This document shows positions 23,210-32,226 of a stretch of 62,300 nucleotides of DNA, piece by piece; the first letter of the stretch is position 1, and the number at the start of each line of letters is the position of its first letter. Origin of the DNA: Gordonia alkanivorans NBRC 16433 (GTDB taxonomy: Bacteria; Actinomycetota; Actinomycetes; Mycobacteriales; Mycobacteriaceae); the NCBI RefSeq assembly GCF_000225505.1, contig NZ_BACI01000061.1, forward strand, positions 1 to 62,300, written 5' to 3'. A program made the translations under genes and the position numbers. The notes under the pieces were generated by a model, which was not told the origin of the DNA, did no database searches, and saw nothing but the letters and a program-made list of their open reading frames with translations.

Positions 23210-24445
23210 TTGAAATCACCAGTTGCACTCAAACGCGTCGCACGTACGACCGCCGTCCTCGGCTGCGCGAGCGTCCTGACTCTCGGCGCCCTCACGGCCT
23301 GCGCCGACGACAGTTCCGAGAGTTCGAGCGCCGGGGAGACCAGCTCGCTGCCCAGCAACGCGGCAACCGGCGACCCGATCAAGATCGGCTTCATCACGCC
23401 CGAAGGCGGTGCGGTGACGACGCCGATGGTGCGCGAAGGTGGCGAAGCGGCCGTCGAGTACCTCAACAACAACGGTGGCGGAATCGGCGGGCACAAGATC
23501 GACCTCGTGGTGTGCAAGCAGCAGGAGGAGCCCGCCTCGGCGACCAAGTGCGCCAACCAGATGGTTGAGGAGAAGGTTTCGGTCGTCGTGTCGCCGCTTG
23601 GTGCTCAGGGTGCCGTGATGCTGCCGATCGTCGCCGGCGCCGGGATCCCCTACGTCGCTCAGGCTCCGGTCTCGCAGGCCGAGATGGCCACACCCGGCTC
23701 GTTCATGCTCTCCGGCGGCATCGTCGCGGTGCTCGCCGGCCAGGCCGCCACCGCTGCCAAGGACGGCCTCAAGAAGGTCACCCTCATCATCGGCGACTCC
23801 GGCGACGCCGCCGCGTCCGTCAAAGCTCTTGGTGATCCGATGTTCCAGCGCGCCGGCGTGGCACTCAACGTCGTCACGATCCCGACCGGCGCCGCCGACG
23901 TGACCCCGCAGATCACCGCCGGTCTCGCCGACAACCCCGACGCCGTCAGCATCCTCGGCGACACCCGCCAGTGCATCTCGGTGCTCAAGACTCTGCAGAC
24001 CGTCGCACCAGACGCCAAGAAGTACCTGATTGCCAGCTGCCTCGACAAGCCTGTCCTCGACGCCGTCGGCAACGAGGCCGTCGCCGGATCCAAGGCGTTC
24101 ACCACCGTCAACCTCAGCTCCGACGACCCGAGCGTCACCCAGTATCGCAGCGTCATGGCGCAGTACGCCCCCGACACCGATCCCGCCGGCCTGGCCTACA
24201 TCGGCTACCAGGTCGTCGCCGCACTCGGTGAACTCAACGGCCTCGAGGGAGCCGTCGACGCCCAGACGTTCAAGAACGCGCTGTCCGAGGCCAAGGACGT
24301 TCCGCTCCCTGCCGCCCCGGGCATCACGTTCACCTGCAACGGCCAAGCCTTCCCGCCGCTGACGTCCCTGTGCAGCAAGGCGATCCTGGTCAGCGACGTG
24401 ACCTCGGACGCCAAGCTCGAGAACACCGTCGTCACCAACAACTGA
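23210..24445 (+). CDS. Branched-chain-amino-acid-type ABC transporter substrate-binding lipoprotein
   Basis: A 411-residue type I periplasmic-binding-fold protein of the LivJ/amide-binding family. TTG at 23210 follows GAAGGGA at 7 bases and yields a signal peptide with lipobox LTAC at about residue 30, so it is anchored outside the membrane. IKIGFITPEGGAVTTP opens the binding fold and VKALGDPMFQRAGVALNVV lies at the domain interface. The real ligand may be an amino acid, amide or aromatic acid. A strong hairpin after the stop probably limits readthrough into the permease gene so that more binding protein is made. Confidence 0.88.
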   Translation: MKSPVALKRVARTTAVLGCASVLTLGALTACADDSSESSSAGETSSLPSNAATGDPIKIGFITPEGGAVTTPMVREGGEAAVEYLNNNGGGIGGHKIDLVVCKQQEEPASATKCANQMVEEKVSVVVSPLGAQGAVMLPIVAGAGIPYVAQAPVSQAEMATPGSFMLSGGIVAVLAGQAATAAKDGLKKVTLIIGDSGDAAASVKALGDPMFQRAGVALNVVTIPTGAADVTPQITAGLADNPDAVSILGDTRQCISVLKTLQTVAPDAKKYLIASCLDKPVLDAVGNEAVAGSKAFTTVNLSSDDPSVTQYRSVMAQYAPDTDPAGLAYIGYQVVAALGELNGLEGAVDAQTFKNALSEAKDVPLPAAPGITFTCNGQAFPPLTSLCSKAILVSDVTSDAKLENTVVTNN

Positions 24446-24454
24446 TTCCGACCA

Positions 24455-24486
24455 GATCGGGGCCACACTCCGGCGTGGCCCCGATC
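24455..24486 (+). terminator. Attenuating hairpin between binding protein and permease genes
   Basis: A perfect 12-bp inverted repeat GATCGGGGCCAC/GTGGCCCCGATC with an 8-base loop lies between the stop codon and the GAGGAG ribosome site of the next gene. It probably stabilises or partly terminates the upstream message. Confidence 0.6.
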
Positions 24487-24496
24487 GAGGAGTTCC

Positions 24497-27247
24497 ATGA
24501 CTGACCATCTAGCGTTCCTGGTTCTCGGCCTCGGCAACGGGGCCGTCTTCGCCGCACTCGGTCTTGCCCTGGTGATGACCTTCAAGAGCTCCGGCGTGGT
24601 CAACTTCGCCACCGGCGCGGTGGCCCTGTACGCCGCCTACACCTACGCTTTCCTGCGTCAGGGTGAACTCCTCAACCCCATACCCGGCTTCCCGACGACC
24701 ATCTCGCTGGGTTCGGATGTGGGAGTCGCTGTCGCCGTGCTGATCTCCGTGGTGATCGCCGCGATCCTCGGCATCATCCTCTACCTGCTCGTCTTCCGGC
24801 CGATGCGCGCCGCACCGGCTCTGGCCAAGGCGGTCGCGGCGATCGGGCTGATGCTGGTCATCCAGGCGCTCATCGCCCTGCGCGTGGGGGAGAACACCCC
24901 CAGCGTCGGCCCGATCTTCAAGGTCGACACCTTCAAGATCGGCTCCAGTGCGGTGCCCACCGACCGGCTGCTGCTCGCCGTCGTCATCGTCGGGCTCGCC
25001 ATCTGCGCCGGACTCGTGTTGCGCTACACCCGCTTCGGCGTCGCTACAGAGGCGGCCGCCGAATCCGAGAAGGGTGCACTCGTCACCGGTCTCTCCCCGG
25101 ACCGTATCGCCATCGCCAACTGGGCATTGTCATCGGCGACCGCAGGCCTGGGCGGCGTGCTCATCGCCCCGATCGTGCCCCTCAATCCGGTCGCCTACAC
25201 GATGTTCATCGTGCCGGCACTGGCCGCGGCGCTGGTCGGCAACTTCACCGCGATCTCGGTGACGGTCGGCGCGGGACTCGTCATCGGCATGCTCCAGTCG
25301 GAGGCCACCAAACTCCAGGCGACGTGGGACTGGATGCCCGACGCCGGTGTGGCCGAGGCGGTTCCGCTGATCCTCATCGTCGGGTTCCTCCTCCTCCGCG
25401 GTCAACCGCTGCCCGGACGCGGCGCGGTCATCCGCCAGGACCTCGGCCGCTCACCTCGTCCCGAACATCTGCTGGTCCCCGGGATCATCGGCGTCGTCGT
25501 CGCCGTCATCGCCCTGCTCGCCACGTCCGGCTCTCTCCGCCTGGCGGTGATCGCCACGATGATCTACGGGATCATCGCGCTCTCCCAGGTCGTGGTCACC
25601 GGGTACGCCGGGCAGGTGTCGCTGGCCCAACTGACCCTGGCGGGCGTCGGAGCGTACGCGCTGAGCAGGCTGACCGAGAATCTGAACCTCCCGTTCCCGC
25701 TCGCACCTCTCCTCGCCGCCTGCGCTGCGATGGTCATCGGCGTGATCGTGGGGCTGCCGGCCCTCCGAGTGCGTGGCCTGCCGCTCATGGTCGCGACCCT
25801 CGCCCTGGCGGTCTTCTGCGAGGCATTCTGGTTCCGCAACCCGTCCCTGAACGGCGGTCTGCAAGGCGCACCGGTCGATTCGCCGTCGATCTTCGGCATC
25901 GACCTCGGCATCGGTGCGGGCGAGGGCTATCCGCGTCTCGCGTTCGGCATCCTGTGCCTCGTCGTCCTGACGGTCGTCGCCTACGGCGTCGCGGCGCTGC
26001 GACGAAGTGGACTGGGCGCGTCGATGCTCGCGGTCCGCGCCAACGAACGGTCCGCGGCCGCAGCCGGTATCAACGTCGGCGTTACCAAACTGTTCGCCTT
26101 CGCGATCGCCTCCTTCCTGGCCGGACTCGGGGGCGCGCTGCTCGCGTATCAGCAGACCCTGGCCACCGCCGGGGCATACGCCGTGTTCGCCGGCATCGGC
26201 CTGTTCGCGGTGACCTATGTCGCGGGCGTCACCTCGATCTCCGGGGCGATCCTGGCCGGCGTCATCGCACCCGGCGGCGTGATGTACTTCGCCGTCGACA
26301 AGTACGCATCCTTCGGCGACTACTACATGCTCGTCAGCGGAATCCTGTTGGTGCTCACCGTCGTCACCAACCCCGACGGCCTGGTCGGCTATCTCCACAA
26401 GTTGCCGTACCCGGGTCGACGCACCGCACGGCCCGCCGCCGAGCAACCGGTGGAACCACCTGCAACGCCGGTTGCCGATACACCCGCGCCGCCAACCGGC
26501 TCGGTCATCCTCTCCGTCCGCGACGTCACCGTTCGCTACGGCGCCGTCACCGCAGTCCGCGACGTCGGCTTCGACGTCCGGGCCGGCGAGATCGTGGGAC
26601 TGATCGGACCGAACGGTGCCGGCAAGACCACGTTGATCGACGCCATCAGCGGCTTCGCACCTGCCGACGGCACGGTGTCGCTCGACGGCGCGTCCATCGA
26701 CGGTCTGGCGCCACACCGTCGCAGCCGCGCGGGACTCGGCCGCACCTTCCAGGACATCGAGCTCTACGGCGAACTGTCGGTGGCCGAGAACCTGGCCATC
26801 GCGGCACAGCGCGCACCCGGCGACACGTCGGACAACGTGCGAAAGGTGTTGCAGATGCTCGAGATCGATCACCTTTGCGAGGTCCCGGCCGCCGACCTCT
26901 CACAGGGACAGCGCCAGTTGGTCGCGGTCGCACGGGTGCTCGCCGGTCAACCGAGGGTCGCGCTCCTCGACGAGCCGGCGGCCGGACTCGACAGCACCGA
27001 GAGCCGATGGCTGGGTGACCGGTTGAGAGCGGCTCGCGCACATGGGGTCTCGATGGTCCTTGTCGATCACGACATGGACCTCGTGCTGAGCCTCTGCGAT
27101 CGGGTGATCGTGCTCGACCTCGGCGCCGTTATCGCCGACGGCACCCCCGATGAGATACGCACGTCACCGGCCGTCGTCGGGGCCTATCTGGGCACCCCGT
27201 CGTCGGCGATGGCAGCTGAACCCGAACCAATGAAGGAGATGTCGTGA
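24497..27247 (+). CDS. Fused LivH-LivM permease and LivG ATPase (three-domain ABC transporter protein)
   Basis: The 916-residue protein joins three components usually made separately. Residues about 1-300 form a LivH-type permease ([20 protein letters not shown]). Residues about 325-635 form a LivM-type permease ([39 protein letters not shown]). After a Pro/Ala-rich linker (640-670) comes a LivG-type ATPase with Walker [10 protein letters not shown] (about 703), signature LSQGQRQ (about 800), Walker B VALLDEP (about 820) and the H-loop VDHDMDL. ATG at 24497 follows GAGGAG. It overlaps the LivF-like gene by GTGA. It should form the membrane core that imports the ligand delivered by the lipoprotein. 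Confidence 0.9.
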   Translation: MTDHLAFLVLGLGNGAVFAALGLALVMTFKSSGVVNFATGAVALYAAYTYAFLRQGELLNPIPGFPTTISLGSDVGVAVAVLISVVIAAILGIILYLLVFRPMRAAPALAKAVAAIGLMLVIQALIALRVGENTPSVGPIFKVDTFKIGSSAVPTDRLLLAVVIVGLAICAGLVLRYTRFGVATEAAAESEKGALVTGLSPDRIAIANWALSSATAGLGGVLIAPIVPLNPVAYTMFIVPALAAALVGNFTAISVTVGAGLVIGMLQSEATKLQATWDWMPDAGVAEAVPLILIVGFLLLRGQPLPGRGAVIRQDLGRSPRPEHLLVPGIIGVVVAVIALLATSGSLRLAVIATMIYGIIALSQVVVTGYAGQVSLAQLTLAGVGAYALSRLTENLNLPFPLAPLLAACAAMVIGVIVGLPALRVRGLPLMVATLALAVFCEAFWFRNPSLNGGLQGAPVDSPSIFGIDLGIGAGEGYPRLAFGILCLVVLTVVAYGVAALRRSGLGASMLAVRANERSAAAAGINVGVTKLFAFAIASFLAGLGGALLAYQQTLATAGAYAVFAGIGLFAVTYVAGVTSISGAILAGVIAPGGVMYFAVDKYASFGDYYMLVSGILLVLTVVTNPDGLVGYLHKLPYPGRRTARPAAEQPVEPPATPVADTPAPPTGSVILSVRDVTVRYGAVTAVRDVGFDVRAGEIVGLIGPNGAGKTTLIDAISGFAPADGTVSLDGASIDGLAPHRRSRAGLGRTFQDIELYGELSVAENLAIAAQRAPGDTSDNVRKVLQMLEIDHLCEVPAADLSQGQRQLVAVARVLAGQPRVALLDEPAAGLDSTESRWLGDRLRAARAHGVSMVLVDHDMDLVLSLCDRVIVLDLGAVIADGTPDEIRTSPAVVGAYLGTPSSAMAAEPEPMKEMS

Positions 27248-27966
27248 CGGTGCTGGAATGCCACGGCCTCGACGCCGGATACAGCCGAGGGAACCCGTGT
27301 GTTCACGGCCTCGAGCTGTCCGTGAACGCGGGTGAGATCGTCGCCCTGCTGGGACCGAACGGTGCCGGGAAGACAACTCTGCTGACGACCCTGGCAGGAT
27401 TGATGCCGCGTCTCGGTGGTGAGGTCACGGTCGCCGGACAGTCGGTGCGTCCGGGCGACGCGCGCGCGGCGGTCCGTGCCGGACTTGTCCTCGTGCCCGA
27501 CGACCGGGCGCTGTTCCGCCGCCTGACCACCCGACAGAACCTGCACCTGGCAACACGTCTGCGGGGACGGGCGCGTGCTGAGGCCGTCGACAACGTGCTC
27601 GGCCACTTCCCGTCGCTGACCAAACGACTGACGGTGGCGGCCGGGGACCTGTCCGGCGGAGAGCAGCAGATGCTGGCCATCGCCCGTGCACTGCTGCAGA
27701 ACCCGAAGGTGCTGCTGATCGACGAACTGAGCATGGGCCTCGCACCCATCGTCGTCGAATCGATCCTGCCCGTTCTGCGCGACGTCGCCGATACCGAGAA
27801 GACCGCGGTGATCCTCGTCGAACAGCACGTGCGGCTGGCTCTCGGCATCGCCGACCGTGCCGTGGTCCTTGTCCATGGCGAAGTCGGCCTGGAGGATTCG
27901 GCCTCGGCGCTCGCGACCGACATCGAGCGGATCGAGGAGGCCTACCTTGGGACGGCACGCGCGTAG
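27244..27966 (+). CDS. LivF-type ABC transporter ATPase
   Basis: A 240-residue ATPase with Walker [11 protein letters not shown]-loop region, signature LSGGEQQ, Walker B VLLIDEL and the LivF-typical SMGLAPIVVESI. It would pair with the fused ATPase domain of the preceding protein as a heterodimer. GTG at 27244 overlaps the previous stop. The last gene of the operon. Confidence 0.9.
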   Translation: MTVLECHGLDAGYSRGNPCVHGLELSVNAGEIVALLGPNGAGKTTLLTTLAGLMPRLGGEVTVAGQSVRPGDARAAVRAGLVLVPDDRALFRRLTTRQNLHLATRLRGRARAEAVDNVLGHFPSLTKRLTVAAGDLSGGEQQMLAIARALLQNPKVLLIDELSMGLAPIVVESILPVLRDVADTEKTAVILVEQHVRLALGIADRAVVLVHGEVGLEDSASALATDIERIEEAYLGTARA

Positions 27967-28021
27967 ACGCCCACGGAAGCGCGTCGCCGACTCGTCGACC
28001 GTCGCGCCAGAGGGCCTCGGC

Positions 28022-28588
28022 TCAGGCGGTGTCGGACTGCGGCCGGTAGATCGCATCGGTGATCCGGTTGGCGATGTCGGCGTGGGTGAGAAACCGGGCG
28101 GGGGACAGGAGCTCGGCGCACACGGCGCTGACCATGAACTCGACGGCGGCCTCGGGACTGGGGGACAGGTATCGGGCAACCGGTGATTCGGTGATGAACG
28201 CCAGCGCGCGGTCGGTGACGATGTCGATCAGTGTCGGGTGGCCCTCGCGCCGGATCAGCCAGGGGGTCAACGACGCCGCGTCGTACCGTAGAGCGGCCTG
28301 GACCAGCTCGTTGTTGGCGTTGTAGTCGAGCACCTCGCGGACGAGCATGTAGATCGTGTCCCGCGGATCGTCGGCAAACCGCAGACGGCTCAACATGACC
28401 CGCTCGAGCGCGTCGAGCTCCGAAGAGACGATGGCCGAGAGCAACTGGTCGCGCGAGGCGTACCGGCGATAGATGGTGGCCCGGCTGATGCCGGCCTCCT
28501 TCGCCACGGCGGCCAGGGTCAGCGCACCGACACCGACACGACGGGCCACGGCCCGGGCCGCACCTGTGAGATCCTCGCCGCTCGACAT
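28022..28588 (-). CDS. TetR-family regulator, divergent from the carotenoid oxygenase
   Basis: A 188-residue TetR protein with HTH VGALTLAAVAKEAGISRATI followed by YRRYASRDQLLSAIV, and a C-terminal domain of the TetR_C_33-like sort. Start ATG at 28588. It faces the carotenoid-oxygenase gene across 70 bases that contain a perfect palindrome, so it most likely represses that gene and itself. The effector may be an apocarotenoid or aromatic compound; that is inference. Confidence 0.85.
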   Translation of the reverse strand: MSSGEDLTGAARAVARRVGVGALTLAAVAKEAGISRATIYRRYASRDQLLSAIVSSELDALERVMLSRLRFADDPRDTIYMLVREVLDYNANNELVQAALRYDAASLTPWLIRREGHPTLIDIVTDRALAFITESPVARYLSPSPEAAVEFMVSAVCAELLSPARFLTHADIANRITDAIYRPQSDTA

Positions 28589-28633
28589 CCCGCCATCCTA
28601 GATCACCCCATGTGAAACACCCTTGCGGAATTT

Positions 28634-28649
28634 GTCTCAAGCGTGAGAC
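28634..28649. promoter_or_regulatory. Palindromic operator between TetR and carotenoid oxygenase
   Basis: GTCTCA-AGCG-TGAGAC is a perfect 6+6 inverted repeat centred 17 bases before the oxygenase start. A second offset pair, CTCAAG/CTTGAG, overlaps it (28636-28656). This suits repression of the oxygenase by the divergent TetR protein. Confidence 0.6.
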
Positions 28650-28658
28650 TCTTGAGCC

Positions 28659-30101
28659 ATGTCTGTATCAGTCCCGACCCGGGCGCCTTCACGTGAGACC
28701 GGTGGAGAATCCCCGTGGGATTCTCAGCACGAAGAGTTCGACTACGAGATCGACGACATCGAGGGTCAGATCCCGTCCTCCCTGCGTGGCGTCCTCTTCC
28801 GCATCGGACCCGGTCGCTTCGAGATCGGTGGACATCCGATGACCCACATCTTCGACGGCGACGGCATGGTGTCCCGTTTCGACATCTCGCCCGACTGCGT
28901 CCACTACCGCAATCGTTATGTCCGTACACGTAGCTTCAAGCGCGCCAACGAGACCCAACTGCCGCCGAAAGGGTTCAACACCCAACGCGTCGGCGGGCCG
29001 CTGGCCAACGCGCTGAAGTTTCCCGAGAATCTCTCCAACACCAGCGTTCTCGTCCACGACGACGTGCTCTACACGCTGTGGGAAGGCGGACGACCGCACC
29101 GCCTCGACGCCGAGACGCTCGAGACGTACGGCAGCGAATCCTTCGACGGCGCCCTCAAACGCATCGGTGCGTTCTCCGCACACCCCAAGATCGACCCGAA
29201 CACCGGTGACGTCTTCAACTTCGGACTCGACTTCTTCCCGCGGCCGATGATCCGCTGCTACCGGCTCGACAAGTCCAAACGCCTGCACAACGTCGGCACG
29301 GTGCCGATCCCCAAGCTCGGTTTCGTGCACGACTTCGCGCTCACCGAACGTCACCTGGTCTTCGTGCTCGGACCGCTGGTCGTCAGCCGGCCCATCCCGG
29401 TCGCATTGGGGATGCGCCCGTTCGGTGAGGCGCTCTCGTACAAACCGGAGTTGGGCACGACCATCGTCCTCGTACCGCGTGACGGTGGGAAGGCCACACG
29501 CATCGAGACGGATTCGCTGTTCCACTTCCATGTGGCGAACGCCTACGAAGCCGGACCCGAGACCGTCGTCGACATCGTCGCCCACGACGCGACCGGCGGA
29601 TGGACGCAGTGGAACAACTACCTGTGCAACTTCCGCGACAAGGCCGGACCCGCATTCGGCGGAACCCTCACCAGGCTGCGGATCAACCGCAACACCGAAG
29701 CCGTTGTGCGTGATCCGCTCAACGAACTCGGATGCGAGTTCCCGCAGGTGGATTCGCGGTTCGTGACCACCGCTCACCGCTACACGTACTTGGCGGAGGC
29801 CGCCGTACGCGGGGGCGACCCTGATTCGATCACGACCGTCGACACGACGACCGGAGCGCAGGATCGCTACACCACGCCGGGCAACACCGTGTGCGAGCCC
29901 CTGTTCGCCGAGGATCCCGAGAACCCGGGCGAGGGTCGCGGCTGGTTGCTCAGCCTCGAACACCGGCCGTCGGACAAGCGATCCCGGTTGATCGTGTTGA
30001 ACGCCGAACGCCCGAGCGCGGGCCCGGTCGCCATCGCCACGCTCCGGCATCACGTGCCGATGACGTTTCATGGGGCGTACAAGGCGGCCACGTCGGAATA
30101 G
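28659..30101 (+). CDS. Carotenoid oxygenase (RPE65/CCD family)
   Basis: A 480-residue non-heme iron oxygenase of the carotenoid-cleavage family. The four iron-binding His lie in SAHPKID (about 175), FVHDFALT (about 225), FHFHVANAYE (about 290) and near the end in TFHGAY (about 472). Blade motifs FDGDGMVSRF and GDVFNFGLDFF are typical. It cleaves a double bond of a carotenoid, stilbene or lignin-derived styrene; lignostilbene dioxygenases are the closest bacterial functional type, but the substrate is not decidable here. ATG at 28659. Probably regulated by the divergent TetR protein. Confidence 0.9.
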   Translation: MSVSVPTRAPSRETGGESPWDSQHEEFDYEIDDIEGQIPSSLRGVLFRIGPGRFEIGGHPMTHIFDGDGMVSRFDISPDCVHYRNRYVRTRSFKRANETQLPPKGFNTQRVGGPLANALKFPENLSNTSVLVHDDVLYTLWEGGRPHRLDAETLETYGSESFDGALKRIGAFSAHPKIDPNTGDVFNFGLDFFPRPMIRCYRLDKSKRLHNVGTVPIPKLGFVHDFALTERHLVFVLGPLVVSRPIPVALGMRPFGEALSYKPELGTTIVLVPRDGGKATRIETDSLFHFHVANAYEAGPETVVDIVAHDATGGWTQWNNYLCNFRDKAGPAFGGTLTRLRINRNTEAVVRDPLNELGCEFPQVDSRFVTTAHRYTYLAEAAVRGGDPDSITTVDTTTGAQDRYTTPGNTVCEPLFAEDPENPGEGRGWLLSLEHRPSDKRSRLIVLNAERPSAGPVAIATLRHHVPMTFHGAYKAATSE

Positions 30102-30133
30102 TCCGATGCACTTGGGGATACCACTCCTGATGT

Positions 30134-30231
30134 CTGAGGTGCGAGGAGCGTGAGCGACGAGCCACCGAAAACCTGGTGAGGTACGGTCGCCGGCCCTTCG
30201 TGGCTCCTCGCTATCGCTCGTCGCACCTCAG
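30134..30231. repeat. Large imperfect inverted repeat downstream of the oxygenase
   Basis: Arms of 32 bases (30134-30165 and 30200-30231) match at 28 positions and flank a 34-base loop. The arms carry CTGAGGTGCGAGG, the same core as the REP-like element within the RHS gene. It may serve as a terminator and belongs to a dispersed repeat family. Confidence 0.6.
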
Positions 30232-30413
30232 GGAGCGAGTGGGGTTGCCGGACTTCGTTCGTCGCACCTCAGGGAGCGAGTGGGGTTGCCGGACTTCGTT
30301 CGTCGCACCTCAGGGAGCGAGTGGGGTTGCCGGACTTCGTTCGTCGCACCTCAGGGAGCGAGTGGGGTTGCCGGACTTCGTTCGTCGCACCGCAGGGAGC
30401 GAGTGGGCCTACA
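30219..30413. repeat. 41-bp tandem repeat array, 4 full copies plus a partial
   Basis: Identical 41-base units begin at 30219, 30260, 30301 and 30342 (core CGTCGCACCTCAGGGAGCGA then GTGGGGTTGCCGGACTTCGTT). A diverged fifth copy starts at 30383 (CACCGCAGGG). There are no spacers, so it is not a CRISPR array. The first copy overlaps the right arm of the inverted repeat, from which the array seems to have grown. Confidence 0.85.
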
Positions 30414-30554
30414 TCCGTCGAAATGAAGTCGCGGGCGACTTCGATGCGGCTCAACGACTTCGATCGAGGTCGTGCAGCCGGGTTGAGTTCGCACGCGACA
30501 TCAATCCGGGTGCGCGCCGCTACCCCTCGAGATAACTCGCGCGCGGCTTTCATC

Positions 30555-30827
30555 GCTTCGATCCGGCGTCGTAACAACTGTTCCGCGGCGTTCCGGTCGT
30601 AGTCGCATTCCCAGGTGATGTTGTCGACTCCCACCGCGTAGCGGTGTCGATGCCGTGCTGGTCTTCGATGAAGCACCCGAACATGTGCTTGCGAAACAGA
30701 TCCGACAGTCGGACCGTCTGATTGATGAGCTTGTCCAGCGACCAGGCGCACGACACGTTCTCGGTCAGCGTCGACCGTCGACGAGGATCGCGGCCACCTT
30801 GATGTCACGGTGTGTGACCAAGGATTG
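30555..30827 (-). pseudogene. Decayed amidohydrolase fragment
   Basis: Frames on the minus strand, broken by shifts and stops, read in order THRDIKVAAILVDG, then LSDLFRKHMFGCFIEDQHG, then VGVDNITWECDY. This order and wording match the C-terminal half of amidohydrolase-2-family proteins (metal-dependent TIM-barrel hydrolases), whose HxDYPH motif follows such a NIxWECDY segment. The expected PH after WECDY is gone and about three reading-frame changes are needed, so the gene is dead. The rest of the interval up to 30959 holds no intact gene. Confidence 0.4.
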
Positions 30828-30959
30828 CGGCGGGGGTGGCCCCCGGACGACGCCGGTAACCCTCGAACATGATGAGCGGGAGCGACGCGGACGCAAGATG
30901 ATCTCGCCGGGCCGACCGTCGCGGCACCTCGTCGCCCTGGTCGTCGACAATGGCGGGCT

Positions 30960-31742
30960 TCAGTCCATCACGTCCCGGACACGGGTGGTCTCGTGTCCGG
31001 CGAGGAGCGCCTGGTTGGAGTTCTTCATGTGACGCTGCCAGTGGGCTGCGGCCTCGGCGCCGTCGCCGGCGCGGACGAGGTCGACGAGCTTCTGGTAGGA
31101 GCGGATGAGCTTGGTGTACTGCGCGCGCGGCATCGGGTCGTCGTCGATGGTGTTGGCGATGTGGCGCTCGGCGATCTCGCTGAGCATGCCCGCGATCATT
31201 TCCATTGCCGAGTTGCCGGACAGCTCGACAATGCGGCGGTGGAACCAGACCGATGCCTGGGCCATGGTGCCGTTCTCGAAGGCCTCGTCGAGTTCGTTGT
31301 CGATGATCGCCTGGAGTTCGTCGAACGCATTGGTGTCACCGGTCTCCGCGAGCATCTCCGCGGCTGCGGGTTCGATGACCTCGCGGGCCCGCATGACTTC
31401 GGCGACCGTGGTCCCGGACAGCTCCAGCAACAGTCCTGCCGGACGCGCGACGATCTCGGGGCCGGGGACACGGATCCGGGCACCAGTACGCGAACCGCGA
31501 CGCACCTCGACCAGCCGCTCGGACTCGAGGACGCGGACCGCTTCACGCAGCGTCGGGCGGCTCACCTGGAAGTGCGCCATGAGATCGGCTTCGTGCGGGA
31601 GGAAATCGCCGTCCTTGAGCCGACCGTCGACGATCATCCGACGCAGGGTGCGTGCCACCAGCTCAGCGGTCTTGGGGGACCGGATCGCACCGCTCGTGGT
31701 CGCGGGGACCATCATGGGAGCCAGGTTGACGGGCTTGGTCAT
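30960..31742 (-). CDS. FadR/GntR-family transcriptional regulator
   Basis: A 260-residue regulator: winged helix at about 25-90 (LVARTLRRMIVDGRLKDGDF, ADLMAHFQVSRPTLREAVRV) and a FCD ligand domain at about 100-245 (VMRAREVIEPAAAEML, then the metal-binding His in FHRRIVELSGN). ATG at 31742 follows GAGGAAGG. FCD-type GntR proteins sense acids or acyl-CoA. It adjoins the remnant of an amidohydrolase on the same strand, which may once have been its target; no intact target is adjacent. Confidence 0.85.
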   Translation of the reverse strand: MTKPVNLAPMMVPATTSGAIRSPKTAELVARTLRRMIVDGRLKDGDFLPHEADLMAHFQVSRPTLREAVRVLESERLVEVRRGSRTGARIRVPGPEIVARPAGLLLELSGTTVAEVMRAREVIEPAAAEMLAETGDTNAFDELQAIIDNELDEAFENGTMAQASVWFHRRIVELSGNSAMEMIAGMLSEIAERHIANTIDDDPMPRAQYTKLIRSYQKLVDLVRAGDGAEAAAHWQRHMKNSNQALLAGHETTRVRDVMD

Positions 31743-31911
31743 GAGTACCTTCCTCGTGCTTGACCACCGACGCTCCCGAGGTGAGGGCGGCGGCCGAACC
31801 GGATCTGATCCCCGGGCCGATCTGATACACCCAGTTGTCAAACCCAGTGATACAAGTCGATTCTACGCAACCGCGGCGAGCTGGTCGGCGACAGAACCGA
31901 TCGCAGCATCG

Positions 31912-31941
31912 TTGACATGCAAGCGTGCGCTTGCCTATCGT
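31912..31941 (+). promoter_or_regulatory. Promoter with embedded palindromic operator of the ArsR gene
   Basis: TTGACA (31912-31917), an 18-base spacer and TATCGT (31936-31941) form a sigma-70-type promoter. A perfect inverted repeat GCAAGCG-TG-CGCTTGC (31919-31934) fills the spacer. The start codon at 31947 falls at the expected transcription start, so the message is probably leaderless and self-repressed. Confidence 0.6.
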
Positions 31942-31946
31942 CAGGT

Positions 31947-32225
31947 GTGGCAGACGTATTCCATGCTCTCGACGATCCGACGCGGCGTGCGATCCTCGAC
32001 GAACTCGCCGACCGTGACGGTCAGACGCTGTTCGAGATCTGCGGACGACTCACCACGAAGCGGGGCTTGAGCCTGACCCGCCAGGCCATCTCGCAGCATC
32101 TGGGCGTTCTCGAGGCCGCCGGGCTGGTTCACACAGCGAAGCGCGGACGCGCCAAGTTCCACTACTTTGATCCGGCACCACTGGCGGACATCGCCAGACG
32201 GTGGCCGGTGACACGAAAGGCATGA
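31947..32225 (+). CDS. ArsR-family transcriptional regulator
   Basis: A 92-residue winged-helix repressor: VADVFHALDDPTRRAILDEL, recognition helix LTRQAISQHLGVLEAAGLV, wing GRAKFHYFDPAPL. No metal-binding Cys pair is visible, so it probably senses something other than a heavy metal, as do ArsR proteins linked to VOC or SRPBCC genes. GTG at 31947 is chosen because it coincides with the likely transcription start. The next gene begins 1 base after the stop. Confidence 0.85.
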   Translation: MADVFHALDDPTRRAILDELADRDGQTLFEICGRLTTKRGLSLTRQAISQHLGVLEAAGLVHTAKRGRAKFHYFDPAPLADIARRWPVTRKA

Positions 32226-32226
32226 C

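Noticed and set aside
25324..27018. 564-codon open frame overlapping the fused ABC protein
   Set aside because: Arg/Pro/Gly-rich shadow in the wrong phase; the ABC protein frame has clear Walker and permease motifs.
28689..30071. 460-codon antisense frame over the carotenoid oxygenase
   Set aside because: Typical high-GC antisense shadow; no domain and no ribosome site, whereas the sense strand has the four iron-binding histidines.
30219..30413. Possible CRISPR array
   Set aside because: Units are contiguous and identical with no unique spacers, and no cas genes are nearby.
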